Below the pieces are notes generated by a model. It was not told the origin of the DNA. It did not search any database and saw nothing but the letters and a program-made list of their open reading frames with translations. Made by a program: the position numbers and the translations under genes. 64,000 nucleotides of DNA, taken from Syntrophomonas palmitatica JCM 14374. GTDB lineage: Bacteria; Bacillota; Syntrophomonadia; Syntrophomonadales; Syntrophomonadaceae. The DNA lies in contig NZ_BBCE01000008.1 in the NCBI RefSeq assembly GCF_001311885.1, positions 56,340 through 120,339 on the forward strand, read 5' to 3'. Shown here piece after piece: positions 1-10,177 of this stretch (positions are counted from its first letter, which is position 1; each line of letters starts with the position of its first letter).

Positions 1-206
1 CGCTTTATTATTTTATTACGGAGTCCTTTATAATATATCTGGTATCTTCCCAACATAACATTATACTCATTTTGCATAGTATCTCTGTACAGGCAACATA
101 CTGCCGCTGAATATCACAACATACGGATACGGATACATATACATATAGATAATAAAAAGCCAAACAATCAATCATATTTTCGGTTATGGACTTTATGAGA
201 TAAAAC

Positions 207-887
207 CTATTTTGCTTCGTTAATACCGTATTTCATCGGACAAATCATCCTGCATTTGTTACAATTCACAGTATCAAATCCTCTGGCGTTGATGCCATAT
301 GTATTTTGCCTGCACGCTTTCTGATTTACAGGGCTGCTATACAGTGCACCAACCGGGCAATTGCTAACACACAAGCTACAGTCCTCAATGCAAATACTAT
401 TTGCAGGCGGATCAGAACTCAAATCCAGGTCAGTAAGCACCGCACCCAATATGAGCATGTTCCCATATTTGCGGTTTAAAAGCAATGTGCTCTTGCCGAG
501 TGTTCCCAAACCGGCTGCTACAGCCGCATGCTTTAAGGAAATAAGGCCCCGGCCTTCCATCTTTTCAGCATCCCAGTATTCGTAAGGACCATCCGAGGGA
601 AGCGGGACAGCATATCCGCCATAGTGTTCTTCGATATGCTTCGCAGTGTGAAACGCAATCGAATCAATTTGGTAACATATCTTGTAATTGAAATGTCCAT
701 ATATAAGTTGCTCTACTTGTGCAAGTCCTCTCGGAAGTGCGATGCCAAAAGCAATTACAGATTTGCATTTTGTAAAAATATCTGTGGGACGAAAACCTTC
801 GGGAGCGTCGCTAAGGTCTTTTACAGCCGCAAAGCCGCAAACATCTGCACCCAAGCCCAATACCGCTGACCTTATAGCATTTTTCAC
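207..887 (-). CDS. QueG-like 4Fe-4S double-cluster protein
   Basis: A 226-aa cytoplasmic iron-sulfur protein resembling epoxyqueuosine reductase and other double-cluster proteins. Two cysteine groups are visible near the C-terminus: C166/C170/C173/C177 (CxxxCxxCxxxCP) and C209/C212/C216 (CxxCxxxCP), plus C192, enough for two [4Fe-4S] clusters. The N-terminal half has the LGADVCGFA and EGFRPTDI patterns typical of the short QueG-like family. It is much shorter than true QueG (about 350 aa) and lacks its C-terminal HEAT-like part, so a role in tRNA queuosine synthesis should not be assumed; a stand-alone redox protein is as likely. The start is GTG with a weak ribosome-binding site. It lies downstream of ylzJ but separated by about 140 bp. 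Confidence 0.75.
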   Translation of the reverse strand: MKNAIRSAVLGLGADVCGFAAVKDLSDAPEGFRPTDIFTKCKSVIAFGIALPRGLAQVEQLIYGHFNYKICYQIDSIAFHTAKHIEEHYGGYAVPLPSDGPYEYWDAEKMEGRGLISLKHAAVAAGLGTLGKSTLLLNRKYGNMLILGAVLTDLDLSSDPPANSICIEDCSLCVSNCPVGALYSSPVNQKACRQNTYGINARGFDTVNCNKCRMICPMKYGINEAK

Positions 888-1029
888 ACTTTATCACTCT
901 AATCTTAGGTTATATGGATTGTTTGGCCCGTTCAGTTTATTTTGGTTTAAAAACCTTTACTTGCATGCTTTATATTTATTTTTGATTTATTATATTATAA
1001 TTGCGCATTACATAATTGAAATCAAATAA

Positions 1030-1239
1030 TTAAATCTTTAACTCAAGTATTTGTCCCGGAGCAAGATTTACATCCATATAATCCATGGGATCAGTGCTTA
1101 AAACCGAAACGACTCTTGCTCTGTTATCGGGCAGCAGTTCCGCGGTTACTATTCCGCCAGAGGGAAGTATATAGTTTCTCTGTGGTCTGGATATATTATT
1201 TTGCAGCAATTCAAACGGATCGGCCATGTAGTAAATCAC
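1030..1239 (-). CDS. ylzJ: YlzJ-like small protein
   Basis: A 69-aa protein of the YlzJ-like family, of unknown biochemical role, found in sporulating Firmicutes next to tepA. The proline- and glycine-rich middle ([14 protein letters not shown]) and the C-terminal PGQILEL stretch are characteristic. Its GTG start overlaps the tepA stop by four bases (GTGA), and a GGAGG lies nine bases upstream inside tepA, so the two are translationally coupled. Family assignment rests on recognised sequence pattern plus the neighbour, which is the same as in Bacillus. Confidence 0.75.
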   Translation of the reverse strand: MIYYMADPFELLQNNISRPQRNYILPSGGIVTAELLPDNRARVVSVLSTDPMDYMDVNLAPGQILELKI

Positions 1240-1958
1240 TGTAACATCCCTCCTGAACTTTCGCGCAGTTCGTTCAGTTTGGCCAGAGCCTCTTTTAAAC
1301 CTCCAACAGCATCAATCAGTCCACATTCTACAGCATCCGGGCCAACCAGCACCGTACCTATATCACGGGCGAGGTCACCGGTTTTAAACATTAACTCCCT
1401 GAATTTCTCGGCGGTTATATTGGAATGTTCAACTACGAATCGCACTACCCTATCCTGCATTTTATCGAGATATTCATACGTCTGCGGAACCCCGATCACT
1501 AATCCTGTTAGTCTTATCGGGTGAATCGTCATCGTGGCTGAAGGAGCGATGAAAGAATAATCGCTGGCGACAGCTATGCTGGCGCCTATGGAGTGTCCTC
1601 CTCCCAGTACAATTGAAACCGTAGGTTTTGACATGCTGGCAATCATTTCAGCCAGTGCCAGACCTGCTTCAACATCCCCGCCGACTGTATTAAGGATAAC
1701 CAGCAATCCTTTTATTTCCGGGTTTTCTTCCACTGCCAGCAGCTGAGGTATAAGATGTTCGTATTTAGTTGATTTGTGCTGAGGCGGCAAAAGGATGTGT
1801 CCTTCCACCTGCCCGGCTATGGTCAGGCAGTGGTAGTCGCTTTTAAAATTAGGTATATTCAGTTGTCCCAATTCTTTTATCTGTTCCAGTTTCGGATTTC
1901 GTTCCGGTGACGGTGCTTCTTCCGGATCCTGAACAGGCACTTCCGGTATGTCGTTCAC
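1236..1958 (-). CDS. tepA: TepA, ClpP-fold protease/translocation-enhancing protein
   Basis: ClpP/crotonase-fold serine peptidase, about 240 aa. The ClpP-type features are present: a [14 protein letters not shown] helix region, a nucleophile context [11 protein letters not shown], a TMTIHP histidine motif and the C-terminal VECGLID segment. In Bacillus TepA is linked to protein export and to degradation of spore proteins at germination. The open frame extends to 2024 but a GTG at 1956-1958 has an AAAGGGG eight bases upstream, and the extra 22 residues look unlike the family, so 1958 is preferred. It is the last but one gene of the RNase J/TepA/YlzJ block and is preceded by a terminator after rnj. 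Confidence 0.85.
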   Translation of the reverse strand: MNDIPEVPVQDPEEAPSPERNPKLEQIKELGQLNIPNFKSDYHCLTIAGQVEGHILLPPQHKSTKYEHLIPQLLAVEENPEIKGLLVILNTVGGDVEAGLALAEMIASMSKPTVSIVLGGGHSIGASIAVASDYSFIAPSATMTIHPIRLTGLVIGVPQTYEYLDKMQDRVVRFVVEHSNITAEKFRELMFKTGDLARDIGTVLVGPDAVECGLIDAVGGLKEALAKLNELRESSGGMLQ

Positions 1959-2017
1959 AGGCTTAGCCCCTTTCAATAAGGTAAATAGACATTGCAGTCG
2001 CGGATTTAATAAGAAAA

Positions 2018-2046
2018 TAGCCACAGATTAACACTGATTTAAGTGG
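2018..2046. repeat. CCACAGATTAACACTGATT-type intergenic repeat fragment
   Basis: A short copy of the dispersed 'CCACAGATnnACACnGAT' sequence just upstream of tepA. A much fuller copy with both ends lies at 12697-12829. Such sequences recur in intergenic regions of many unrelated bacteria; function unknown. Confidence 0.4.
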
Positions 2047-2097
2047 TTAATTCATTACTAAATAGATTGGCCTGTTGTTGAAATAAACATACACGTG

Positions 2098-2134
2098 AAA
2101 AAAGCCACCTTTCAAAAAAAGGCGGCTTTTCGAA
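2098..2134 (-). terminator. Rho-independent terminator after rnj
   Basis: On the minus strand the stem AGCCGCCTTT / AAAGGTGGCT closes a short loop and is followed by a run of six T. It lies directly downstream of the RNase J stop and upstream of tepA. Confidence 0.8.
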
Positions 2135-2158
2135 TCATGCCGTTAATTTGTAATAATC

Positions 2159-3822
2159 CTAGACTTCCATTATTATGGGCAATATCATGGGACGCCGACC
2201 GGTTTTTTCAAATAGATGTTTACCCAACCGTTCACGAATCTGGGTTTTTATAACCGCCCATTCCGTAATGTGCTTGCGGGTGCATATATCCATGGCTTCG
2301 CGCACTTTTTCTTTAGCATCCTCGATCAGCTGTTCAGATTCTCTTACATAAACAAAACCGCGGGTAACAATATCAGGCCCGGCTGCCACTTCACCGCCGT
2401 CTTTGTTAATAGTAACAACGACTATCATGATGCCATCCTGGGAAAGCTGCTTGCGGTCTCGAAGAACTATATTACCTACATCGCCCACTCCCAGTCCATC
2501 AACCAATATCTTGCCGGCAGTAACTTTACCTGATATGGTGGCTTTTTTCCTGCCTACTTCAATAATTTGGCCATTGTCAACCACAAAAATCCGTGAGCGT
2601 GGTATTCCCAGCTTTCCGCCAGTTTAGCATGCTTCATCAAATGTTTATATTCCCCATGCACGGGTATAAAGTAGCGAGGCCGAATCAGATTAAGCAGTAT
2701 TTTCAGTTCTTCCTGCGAAGCGTGTCCCGAAACATGAACTCCCATGCTTTTCTCATATATTACTTCTGCACCCTGCCGATATAGTAAATCCACGGTTTTG
2801 GCAACCAGTTTTTCATTGCCGGGGATAGGGGTTGCGGAAATAATTACCGTATCACCCGGTTCTATACCTACCCAGCGATGGTCTGCCGTAGCCATACGGG
2901 TTAAAGCTGACATTGGCTCACCCTGTGAACCGGTTGTTACCACCACCACCTGGTCAGCAGGATACTGGCTGATCTCTTCCTGCTCAATCAGCAGTCCTTC
3001 AGGTATATTCATATACCCCAGTTCGCTGGAAATCCTGACATTATTGACCATGCTGCGGCCTACCACAGCAACTTTACGGTTATATTTCTGTGCGGTTGTA
3101 ACCACCTGCTGAATCCGATGCACATTGGACGCAAACGTGGTAACAATTATACGACCCTCACAACGTCCGAAGAGATCGTCAAAAGTATTGCCTACCACCT
3201 TTTCAGACATGGTAAAACCTGGTTTGTCTGCATTGGTACTATCACCAAGCATAACCAGAACGCCTTTTTCGCCCAGTTCAGCCAACTTGCGAAAATCCAC
3301 TACTTCTCCGTCCACAGGCGTCTGATCTAGCTTTATATCACCGGTATGAAGAATGATACCCAGCGGTGTATGAATAGCAATACCCATAGCATCCGGTATA
3401 CTATGACTGACCCGCATCTGTTCAACTTCGAAAGGACCGATTCTTATAATATCGCGGGGACGAACCACATTTAACAGCGACTTATCCAGGCCATGTTCGT
3501 CCAGCTTGGCTTCCACTATGCCCAGGGTAAGCCGGCTGCCGTACACCGGCACATTAATCTCCTTCAACACATAGGGAAGTGCCCCGACATGATCTTCATG
3601 CCCGTGAGTAAGGAAAATAGCCTTGACTTTCTCCTTATTCTCGACCAGAAAGGTTATGTCGGGGATAACAACATCTATACCCAAAAGTTCTTCTTCAGGA
3701 AACATGAGTCCCGCATCAATTACAATGATGTTGTCCTCGTACCTGATTGCCGTCATATTCTTCCCTATTTCCCCCAAGCCGCCCAGGGGAATAATCTGTA
3801 TGCGGGAATCAAGCTCCGACAA
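2159..3822 (-). CDS. rnj: Ribonuclease J (one frame break)
   Basis: RNase J, a metallo-beta-lactamase/beta-CASP endo- and 5'-exoribonuclease of mRNA decay and rRNA maturation. The THGHEDHVG zinc motif lies near residue 75, beta-CASP motifs in the middle, and the C-terminal RNase J domain ends in RRPMILPIIMEV. The reading frame breaks at about 2608-2611: adding one base (AGC-C-TGGGA) joins ...HAKLAES to LGIPRSRIFVVDNGQ, restoring a full-length protein of about 555 aa. Start: TTG at 3820-3822, with AAAGGAGG eight bases upstream. It has its own promoter and terminator, so it is a monocistron between dapA and tepA, as in the rnjB position of Bacillus. A sequencing error is far likelier than loss of this gene. 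Confidence 0.92.
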
Positions 3823-3872
3823 GCTAACACCTCCTTTATTCAATTGTAAATCCGCTCAACGTCGCCACGCTT

Positions 3873-3901
3873 ATTATAGCCCATTAGATGGCAGGATACA
3901 A
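3873..3901 (-). promoter_or_regulatory. sigma-A promoter of rnj
   Basis: On the minus strand: TTGTAT, 17 bases, TATAAT. It sits about 50 bases upstream of the rnj start and downstream of the dapA terminator, so rnj is transcribed separately from the dap block. Confidence 0.7.
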
Positions 3902-3955
3902 CGGTTTAAAATTGTAAGAACTTAGACAAATATACCAGGGGTTTTGTCACATAAT

Positions 3956-3985
3956 ATAAAAAGAGCAGACCTATTGTCTGCTCTC
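3956..3985 (-). terminator. Rho-independent terminator after dapA
   Basis: Minus-strand stem AGAGCAGAC / GTCTGCTCT with a five-base loop, followed by TTTTTAT. It closes the dpaA-dpaB-asd-dapG-dapA unit. Confidence 0.85.
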
Positions 3986-4005
3986 TAAGATTCTGACCAT
4001 TATTC

Positions 4006-4887
4006 TTATGCCAACAACCCAAAATCAATCAGCATCTTCTTGATAGCAACTAGTTCCTTTTCCTCGGCATGACATAACGGAGGTCTAAACCCACCCACCT
4101 GCATGCCCATCATATTCAAGGCTTCTTTTAGCGGAACGGGGTTGGTCGTAATAAATAACCCCCTAAAGATGGGAAACAGTTTTTTATGGATATTTAGGGC
4201 TTCTGCGCCATTCCCCTGAACGAAGGCGTCTATCATCTTTCTCATTTCTTTTCCCACCAGGTGTGAGGCTATACTGACTACACCTACAGCTCCCAGAGCC
4301 ATCATGGGCAATGTCATGGAATCATCACCAGAGTAAATGGAAAAATCATCTGGCAGTAAGGTTTTTAACTGGGTCATCTGGTCCATGTTCCCGCTGGCTT
4401 CCTTAATAGCAGTTATGTTCTTCACCTCAGCCAGCCTGGCTACGGTTTCCGGCAAGAGGTTGATACTGCTTCTGCCGGGGATATTATATAACATCACCGG
4501 CAAAGATATGTTTTGCGCTATTTGTTTAAAATGCTGATATAGCCCTTCCTGGGAGGGCTTATTATAATAAGGTGTGACCAGCATAATACCATCCACACCA
4601 AGTTTTTCCGCTTCACGGCTGAGTTCAATGGCTGCCGCAGTATTATTTGAACCGGTTCCAGCCCACACTGGTATTTTCCCGCCTACACTGTCACGAACTA
4701 CAGCAAACAGTTTTAGTTTTTCCTCATGGCTTAATACCGGAGATTCGCCGGTAGTCCCGCAAACCACCAGTCCTTCGGTGCCATTCTGGCAAAGATATTC
4801 AGCAATTTCGCCTGCTTTGGCATAGTTTACCTGCAAATCATCTGTGAAAGGGGTTATCATGGCTGTCATCATTCTGGGAACCGACAC
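4006..4887 (-). CDS. dapA: 4-hydroxy-tetrahydrodipicolinate synthase
   Basis: Condenses pyruvate with aspartate semialdehyde, the committed step to diaminopimelate, lysine and dipicolinate. At 293 aa it has the usual length. The Schiff-base lysine lies in AIKEASGNMDQ (about residue 160), the YNIPGRSS tyrosine motif at about 135, and the GTTGES substrate motif near residue 45. Start is GTG with a GGCGGTG site. It follows dapG by about 116 bp and ends at a clear terminator. In this organism its product feeds both dapB (peptidoglycan, lysine) and dpaAB (spore dipicolinate), both encoded next door. Confidence 0.95.
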   Translation of the reverse strand: MSVPRMMTAMITPFTDDLQVNYAKAGEIAEYLCQNGTEGLVVCGTTGESPVLSHEEKLKLFAVVRDSVGGKIPVWAGTGSNNTAAAIELSREAEKLGVDGIMLVTPYYNKPSQEGLYQHFKQIAQNISLPVMLYNIPGRSSINLLPETVARLAEVKNITAIKEASGNMDQMTQLKTLLPDDFSIYSGDDSMTLPMMALGAVGVVSIASHLVGKEMRKMIDAFVQGNGAEALNIHKKLFPIFRGLFITTNPVPLKEALNMMGMQVGGFRPPLCHAEEKELVAIKKMLIDFGLLA

Positions 4888-5003
4888 TGTATCACCGCCA
4901 AATTATTAATAAATATTTTATATAGTATAAAACAATACTGATAAATGAGTAACTATTAGTTTTGTTTTCCAATAGATTTAAGCACCCGGCATATTATAAA
5001 CCT

Positions 5004-6242
5004 TCATCTGCTCGCTATTTCTGCACCTAATTGGAACTTATCGTGCAAAGCCTTTACTGCCAGCTCCATGTGTTCTTTTTTAACCAGGCACCAAATATTG
5101 GTATAGGAATCACCTGACTGCAGGATGGGTATTCCATGGTGATTAAGGCTTCCACGACCTGGGCCATTACTCCTGGAATACCTGTCATAGCCGCGCCTAC
5201 TACCGCAACTTTCGCACAGTTATATTCTATTTCCGGATAAACCCCGATTTCATGTAACAGACTCAATGCTTTTTCTGCCAAATCAGCGGTAACCGTAAAC
5301 GAAATCCATTCGCTTTGTACATTAATAAAATCGACACTGATACCATCATTAGCCAGAGACTTGAAAACCCTTAATTCCAGGTCATCGTTTGGCAGGGCAA
5401 CGGTCTTTTTGAGTTTCAGCTGCACTATGTTAGACGTGTAAGTAATCCCAGTTATTAAACGATCACTAATCATGCGAATCTCATAGTTTTTACCGTTTAG
5501 CCTGTGACCTACCAGGGTACCGGGGGTGTCGCTCAGAGTAGAACGAACCCGCAAGAATATTCGCCTGCATGGCTATTTCCACTGAGCGGGGGTGAATGAC
5601 TTTGGCTCCGTCCCGGGCTAACTGGCAGATTTCGTTATAGGTAATGGAATCCAGCAAGCGCGCGTTTTCCACAATACGGGGATCGGCCGTCATTACCCCT
5701 TCCACATCGGTAAATATATCAATTACCTCAGCATTCAAAGCTGCTCCCAACGCGCTGGCGGTTGTGTCACTGCCGCCTCTGCCCAAAGTAGTTAAATCGC
5801 CCCTTTCACTCCGGCCCTGAAACCCGGCAACTATTGGGGTAATTCCATCCTCCAGGCACTGTAAGATGTTCTGTGGTTTTACATACAGGATATGTGCGTT
5901 GCCATAATTGCTATCAGTAACGATACCGGCCTGTTCCCCGGTTAAGCAGCGGGACGGTATACCCTGAACTGAAAGCTGACTGGCTAAAAGCGTCGCGGTT
6001 ATAATTTCACCACAGGACATAATCAGGTCCATTTCGCGGAGAGAAGGGTCAGGGTTTACCGCCCGAATCATGTTTATAAAAGTATCTGTTGAATAAGGAT
6101 CGCTTTCCCTTCCCATCGCAGATACTACTACTACCACTTTATAACCCGAATCCAAAGTAGAACGTACCCGGTCACATACTTTGGATCTCATTTCCGGCGT
6201 GCTGACCGAAGTTCCCCCAAACTTCTGCACTACAATTCTCAA
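5004..6242 (-). CDS. dapG: Aspartate kinase, DapG type (two frame breaks)
   Basis: Phosphorylates aspartate, first step of the DAP/lysine family. N-terminal kinase domain begins KFGGTSV and contains GRGGSDTTA; two C-terminal ACT domains follow, typical of the feedback-regulated DapG class. The frame breaks twice. Near 5555 an extra base (or two missing) separates MQANI from RVRSTLSDTPGTLVG. Near 5138 one C is missing from a CCC run; restoring it gives LITHGIPILQSGDSYTNIW and extends the protein to a TGA at 5004-5006, past the apparent earlier stop. The reconstructed enzyme is about 412 aa, normal for DapG. TTG start with AAAGGTGG upstream. It lies between asd and dapA, as in Bacillus. Confidence 0.9.
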
Positions 6243-6399
6243 GACTCAGCCCACCTTTAGGATATATAAATTTACATGGAAATCGCGGACTATCAAGGGG
6301 GTTTATGCTGGTTTTGAAATATCAGATGTTACCGCGACTAATATTTATTTTCTATAATCATATGTCAATGATTTAATATCTAGCCCCTTACCATATATC

Positions 6400-7416
6400 T
6401 TAGAACAAACCTTTTTCAACTACTATTTCTGCAATCTGTATGGCATTAGTGGCAGCGCCTTTCCTGATCTGATCAGCCGCCACCCAAAGAGCAATGCCGT
6501 TGTCAATTGATATGTCCCGCCTGATTCTGCCCACAAACACCTCATCCCGGTTGGATGAATATAAAGGCATAGGATACAAATTGGCCCCTGGATCATCTTG
6601 TAACACTACGCCGGGCGCATTGGCCAGAATCTGCCGAACTTGGTCCGGAGTCAAAGGTTTTTCCAATTCAATATTTATCGATTCGGAATGACTGCGGTAA
6701 ACCGGTACTCTAACTGCTGTGGCAGCTATCTTTATCTGCGGGGCATGCATTATTTTACGGGTCTCCCATACCATCTTCATTTCTTCCCGGGTATAGTCTT
6801 CGTCCAGGAAACTATCGATATGAGGAATGAGATTAAAAGCAATCTGATGCTGAAAAACTTTAGCTTGAAAATCCCTGCCGGCAGCCATATCATTAACCTG
6901 CTGTTCCAGTTCTTTCAAACCTGCAATACCTGCACCCGATACTGCCTGATAAGTTGATACTATTATTCGTTTGATTCCTGCAGACCGATGAATGGGATTC
7001 AAAGCTACCACCATAATAATTGTCGAACAATTGGGATTGGCTATAATACCCTTATGTTCTTCTATATCATCGGGATTTACCTCGGGCACCACCAGAGGTA
7101 CACCTTCTTCCAGGCGAAAAGCATAGCTGTTATCCACTACCACGCAGTGGTTTTCAACCGCCCATGGAGCTAATTCTCTGCTTATATCGGTTCCCACCGC
7201 AAATAAAGCTAAATCCGCCTTTTTAAAGGCATCTGCGCTTACAGCCTGAACAGTAATCTTTTCCCCGCCATATTCTATAATGGTCCCAGCTTCGCTGCGA
7301 TCAGCCAGGCATAAGAGCTCTTTTATTTTAAACTGCCTCTCCTGCAGGACTTTCAACATTTCCTGACCCACGGCCCCTGTGGCCCCAACTACTGCTAAAC
7401 TTATCCCTTGCGACAT
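6400..7416 (-). CDS. asd: Aspartate-semialdehyde dehydrogenase
   Basis: Reduces aspartyl phosphate to the semialdehyde with NADPH. The 338-aa protein begins with a Rossmann motif, VVGATGAVGQEML, has the catalytic cysteine in NPNCSTI (about residue 129) and the ending expected for Gram-positive Asd. AAGGAGG lies eight bases before ATG. It sits between dpaB and dapG, about 70 bp after dpaB, in the conserved spoVFAB-asd-dapG-dapA order, so one transcript can supply semialdehyde for dipicolinate at sporulation. Confidence 0.95.
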   Translation of the reverse strand: MSQGISLAVVGATGAVGQEMLKVLQERQFKIKELLCLADRSEAGTIIEYGGEKITVQAVSADAFKKADLALFAVGTDISRELAPWAVENHCVVVDNSYAFRLEEGVPLVVPEVNPDDIEEHKGIIANPNCSTIIMVVALNPIHRSAGIKRIIVSTYQAVSGAGIAGLKELEQQVNDMAAGRDFQAKVFQHQIAFNLIPHIDSFLDEDYTREEMKMVWETRKIMHAPQIKIAATAVRVPVYRSHSESINIELEKPLTPDQVRQILANAPGVVLQDDPGANLYPMPLYSSNRDEVFVGRIRRDISIDNGIALWVAADQIRKGAATNAIQIAEIVVEKGLF

Positions 7417-7484
7417 AATATGAACCTCCTTGTCTAAAAACTCTGGCTACTATTTTAGCACAAGCACAGAGTCGGGCCAATTAA

Positions 7485-8090
7485 TTATAGGGGTCCCAGG
7501 AGTACCGGTTGTTTCTGTTTCCCCTGCAAGGCAGATACTACGGTATCGGCTAGCTGGTCCATATCGGCTACGAGTGAATTAGCCTTTTCTACCGGGTTAT
7601 CCTGCCGGAAAGGAACAAAGAATATGTTCTTCATATTAAGCAGCATACCTATATTTCTGGCATTCAGTCCCAACGCATCATTACTGGATACAGCTATAAC
7701 AATAGGACGCAAATTTCTCAGCTGCGCTTTTATCGCCATGAGAGCCGGGGTATCTACTATTCCGTTGGCCAGTTTGGCAATGGTATTGCCTGTGGCTGGC
7801 GCTACCACGACCACATCCAGTATTTTTTGGGGTCCGATCGGTTCAGCCTCCACAATACTGCTTATTATAGGTTTATCAGTTATTGTGGCGATCCGCTTTT
7901 TCAAATCGTCAACCGCATAGAAACGGTTATCTGTTTCTTCAACTGTATAAGAAAAAATAGGGTAAATTTCTGCGCCTTCACTTTTTAAGTTCTCTATTTG
8001 CGGCAAAACCTCACCCATTGTACAGTGTGAACCGGTAAATACTACGCCGATTTTTACTCCCCGGAGGCGAGTGGTACTCGCTGGCTGCAT
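7485..8090 (-). CDS. dpaB: Dipicolinate synthase subunit B
   Basis: SpoVFB/DpaB, a 201-aa flavoprotein-like subunit (HFCD/Flavoprotein family) that with DpaA oxidises dihydrodipicolinate to dipicolinic acid in the mother cell. The N-terminal VKIGVVFTGSHCTMGEVLP and the VVAPATGNTIAKLANGI motif are characteristic. ATG start with AGAGGTG nine bases upstream; only three bases separate it from the dpaA stop, so the two subunits are coupled. Presence of both subunits predicts heat-resistant, dipicolinate-containing endospores. Confidence 0.93.
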   Translation of the reverse strand: MQPASTTRLRGVKIGVVFTGSHCTMGEVLPQIENLKSEGAEIYPIFSYTVEETDNRFYAVDDLKKRIATITDKPIISSIVEAEPIGPQKILDVVVVAPATGNTIAKLANGIVDTPALMAIKAQLRNLRPIVIAVSSNDALGLNARNIGMLLNMKNIFFVPFRQDNPVEKANSLVADMDQLADTVVSALQGKQKQPVLLGPL

Positions 8091-8093
8091 TTT

Positions 8094-9023
8094 CTATAAC
8101 ACCTCTCTTTCAGGTAAATATAGATTCTCATCGATACTGCTTAGTTCGTTTATTATCAATCCGGGCAATACTTCAGCCAGTATCCTGCCAGCAAACACTG
8201 GAGCTACTTTCCCCGGTAAACCTGGAGCAAGTACAGCCTTTAAACCATATGCATTAGCTGCTTCAAAATCGGTTCCTCCAGGTTGGGCCGCTAAATCTAT
8301 AACCAGTACATCCGGATTAGCGTAGCGTAATATTTCCTTATCCAGGACCAGAGCAGGAACGGTATTGAATACAATGTCAGCCTGGTTTATTATTTCGCGC
8401 AGCTCCGAAAAACCGGCTCGGTGGCAGCCCATCTCATAAGCTCTGGCAAGTTCCCCTTTATTCTGTGATACTACCGTAACATCCGAACCCATGGCTTTTA
8501 GAAGACGAACCAGGGTTGTGGCAACGCGTCCGAATCCTAACACAAAACTACGGCTGCCATGTATGGCAATAGAGGTTTCTTCCATGGCTATCTGGACAGC
8601 GCCTTCAGCAGTAGGAATGGAGTTCAAGATGGCAATCTCGTCTATATCGACTATTTCGAGCAAGCGAAAACCATACTTTTCTGCCCAATCTTTCAGATAT
8701 TGCCGGGCAGAGCCAATGATTACCAGAGCATTTTTGTCTATGGAGCTGATGGCCTTTTCAGTAAGGATCAGGCTTTCTTCTGAATATACCGCCCTTATTC
8801 TGCCATCAACCGTAGTTCCAGGTAGTGGCAATATTACTACTTCGGCATCCTTGCAAGCTTCTTCCACGCTATTACCGATAAAGGCCCCGTGACATAGTTT
8901 TTGCTTGGGATATCCGGCTACTACAACCGTAGCTCCCATTTTTACCAGTTCACTGACCAGTATCAATTCCCGGTCATCCCCGCCCAGTACGGCAATTTTT
9001 ATGCCGGACAGCAGCGAACTCAC
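8094..9023 (-). CDS. dpaA: Dipicolinate synthase subunit A
   Basis: SpoVFA/DpaA, Rossmann-fold NAD(P)-dependent subunit. IKIAVLGGDDRELILV at the N-terminus and SFVLGFGRVATTLVRLL near residue 155 are the expected nucleotide-binding regions. The open frame runs to 9089, but a GTG at 9021-9023 has GGGGG seven bases upstream and gives 309 aa, close to Bacillus SpoVFA (297), so that start is preferred. First gene of the dpaA-dpaB-asd-dapG-dapA run. In Bacillus it follows ymxH directly; here ymxH is about 41 kb away on the same strand. Confidence 0.93.
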   Translation of the reverse strand: MSSLLSGIKIAVLGGDDRELILVSELVKMGATVVVAGYPKQKLCHGAFIGNSVEEACKDAEVVILPLPGTTVDGRIRAVYSEESLILTEKAISSIDKNALVIIGSARQYLKDWAEKYGFRLLEIVDIDEIAILNSIPTAEGAVQIAMEETSIAIHGSRSFVLGFGRVATTLVRLLKAMGSDVTVVSQNKGELARAYEMGCHRAGFSELREIINQADIVFNTVPALVLDKEILRYANPDVLVIDLAAQPGGTDFEAANAYGLKAVLAPGLPGKVAPVFAGRILAEVLPGLIINELSSIDENLYLPEREVL

Positions 9024-9177
9024 CCGTATTCCCCCTTCAGGTCCCTTAATTGCAGCTACAATTAATAGCATTATATGTACAATTACCATAGGGGGTGACT
9101 AATCTTGTCTGTATAGCCCGGTTATTATGTTCAGATTTCAGCAGATAATGCTTTCAAAGAAGGGGCTAAAAACACAA

Positions 9178-9218
9178 ACGAGACACGAAGGCGACTATTT
9201 TAGTCCCTTGTGTCTCTC
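9178..9218 (-). terminator. Long stem-loop, probable dapB terminator
   Basis: Arms GAGACAC and GTGTCTC with a continued, slightly bulged stem (AAGG/CCTT, GACTA/TAGTC), followed on the minus strand by GTTTGTGTTTTT. It lies just after the dapB stop and before dpaA. Confidence 0.65.
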
Positions 9219-9244
9219 CAAGCAGTGGTTTAAATATTTGTACT

Positions 9245-10045
9245 TTAAATGAGATTTTCCATGCCGTAAATAAGTCCTTTACGGTTTATAATCTCTTTTA
9301 CCACCATCACCACGCCGGGCATAAAAGCGGCGCGGTCCATAGAGTCATGGCGGATTTTTAAGCTCTGACCCGGCGAACCGAAGATAACTTCCTGGTGAGC
9401 TATCATGCCAGGGAGGCGTATGCTGTGAATGCGCACCTGTTCCACCTCGCCGCCGCGGCATCCGGCTACCTTTTCAAATTCCCGAATGTTCTTGGGTGGG
9501 CGCTGACCCCGGTTTTCGCTGATCATCTCCGCAGTTTTCAACGCTGTACCCGAAGGCGCGTCCATTTTCTGATCATGATGCAGTTCGATAATTTCCACAT
9601 CAGGAAAAAACTTAGCCGCTTCGCGTGCAAATTTCATCATTAAAACCGCACCGATGGCAAAGTTAGGTATAATGGCTACCCCGGTATTATTCTCCGCCGC
9701 AAGTTTTTCAAGCTGTTTCAGTTCCACTTCATTCAATCCGGTGGTTCCTACCACGCAGCTGACTCCGTTTTTCAAAGCTGTGCGGGTATTATTAAAAACC
9801 GCCTGGGGATTGGTAAAATCTATCATTACTTGTGGTTTCCGGTCCACAATAATATAATCCAGGTCGTTTTCAACCTTCATATCTGTGTCTTTAATACCAA
9901 TAATATCAGTTAACATTTCGCCGCGAGCCCTGCTGTCAATGGCCCCTACCAATTCCAACCCCTCATCAGCCCACACCGCTTTCAGGGTTTCCGTGCCCAT
10001 TTTCCCCAGGGCTCCGGTAACTATTACTTTGATCTTTGCTGCCAT
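9245..10045 (-). CDS. dapB: 4-hydroxy-tetrahydrodipicolinate reductase
   Basis: NAD(P)H-dependent reductase, second DAP-specific step. Rossmann motif VTGALGKMG at the N-terminus, VVGTTG in the middle, the catalytic ELHHDQKMDAPSGTA segment near residue 155, and a C-terminal substrate-binding domain with SFD-like HDSMDRAAF. ATG at 10043-10045 has GGGAGG upstream; an alternative GTG/ATG five codons earlier lacks one. 266 aa, normal size. In many Firmicutes dapB lies elsewhere; here it stands upstream of dpaA but behind its own terminator, so it competes with dpaAB for the same intermediate under separate control. Confidence 0.95.
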   Translation of the reverse strand: MAAKIKVIVTGALGKMGTETLKAVWADEGLELVGAIDSRARGEMLTDIIGIKDTDMKVENDLDYIIVDRKPQVMIDFTNPQAVFNNTRTALKNGVSCVVGTTGLNEVELKQLEKLAAENNTGVAIIPNFAIGAVLMMKFAREAAKFFPDVEIIELHHDQKMDAPSGTALKTAEMISENRGQRPPKNIREFEKVAGCRGGEVEQVRIHSIRLPGMIAHQEVIFGSPGQSLKIRHDSMDRAAFMPGVVMVVKEIINRKGLIYGMENLI

Positions 10046-10177
10046 AACCCTACCTCCCATAATGCATCAATTATTGATTCTACGCCGCTTCTTCGGTGAA
10101 ATTGCAGCGCTTTTTGTATTAGTCTCGGATAATACTTAAAATGAGTCAAGTCCCCGCCCACAATAACGCAGACTCGA

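Noticed and set aside
688..1029. Plus-strand 113-aa open frame opposite the QueG-like gene
   Set aside because: Antisense of a gene with clear cysteine motifs, then A/T-rich intergenic sequence; no family signal.
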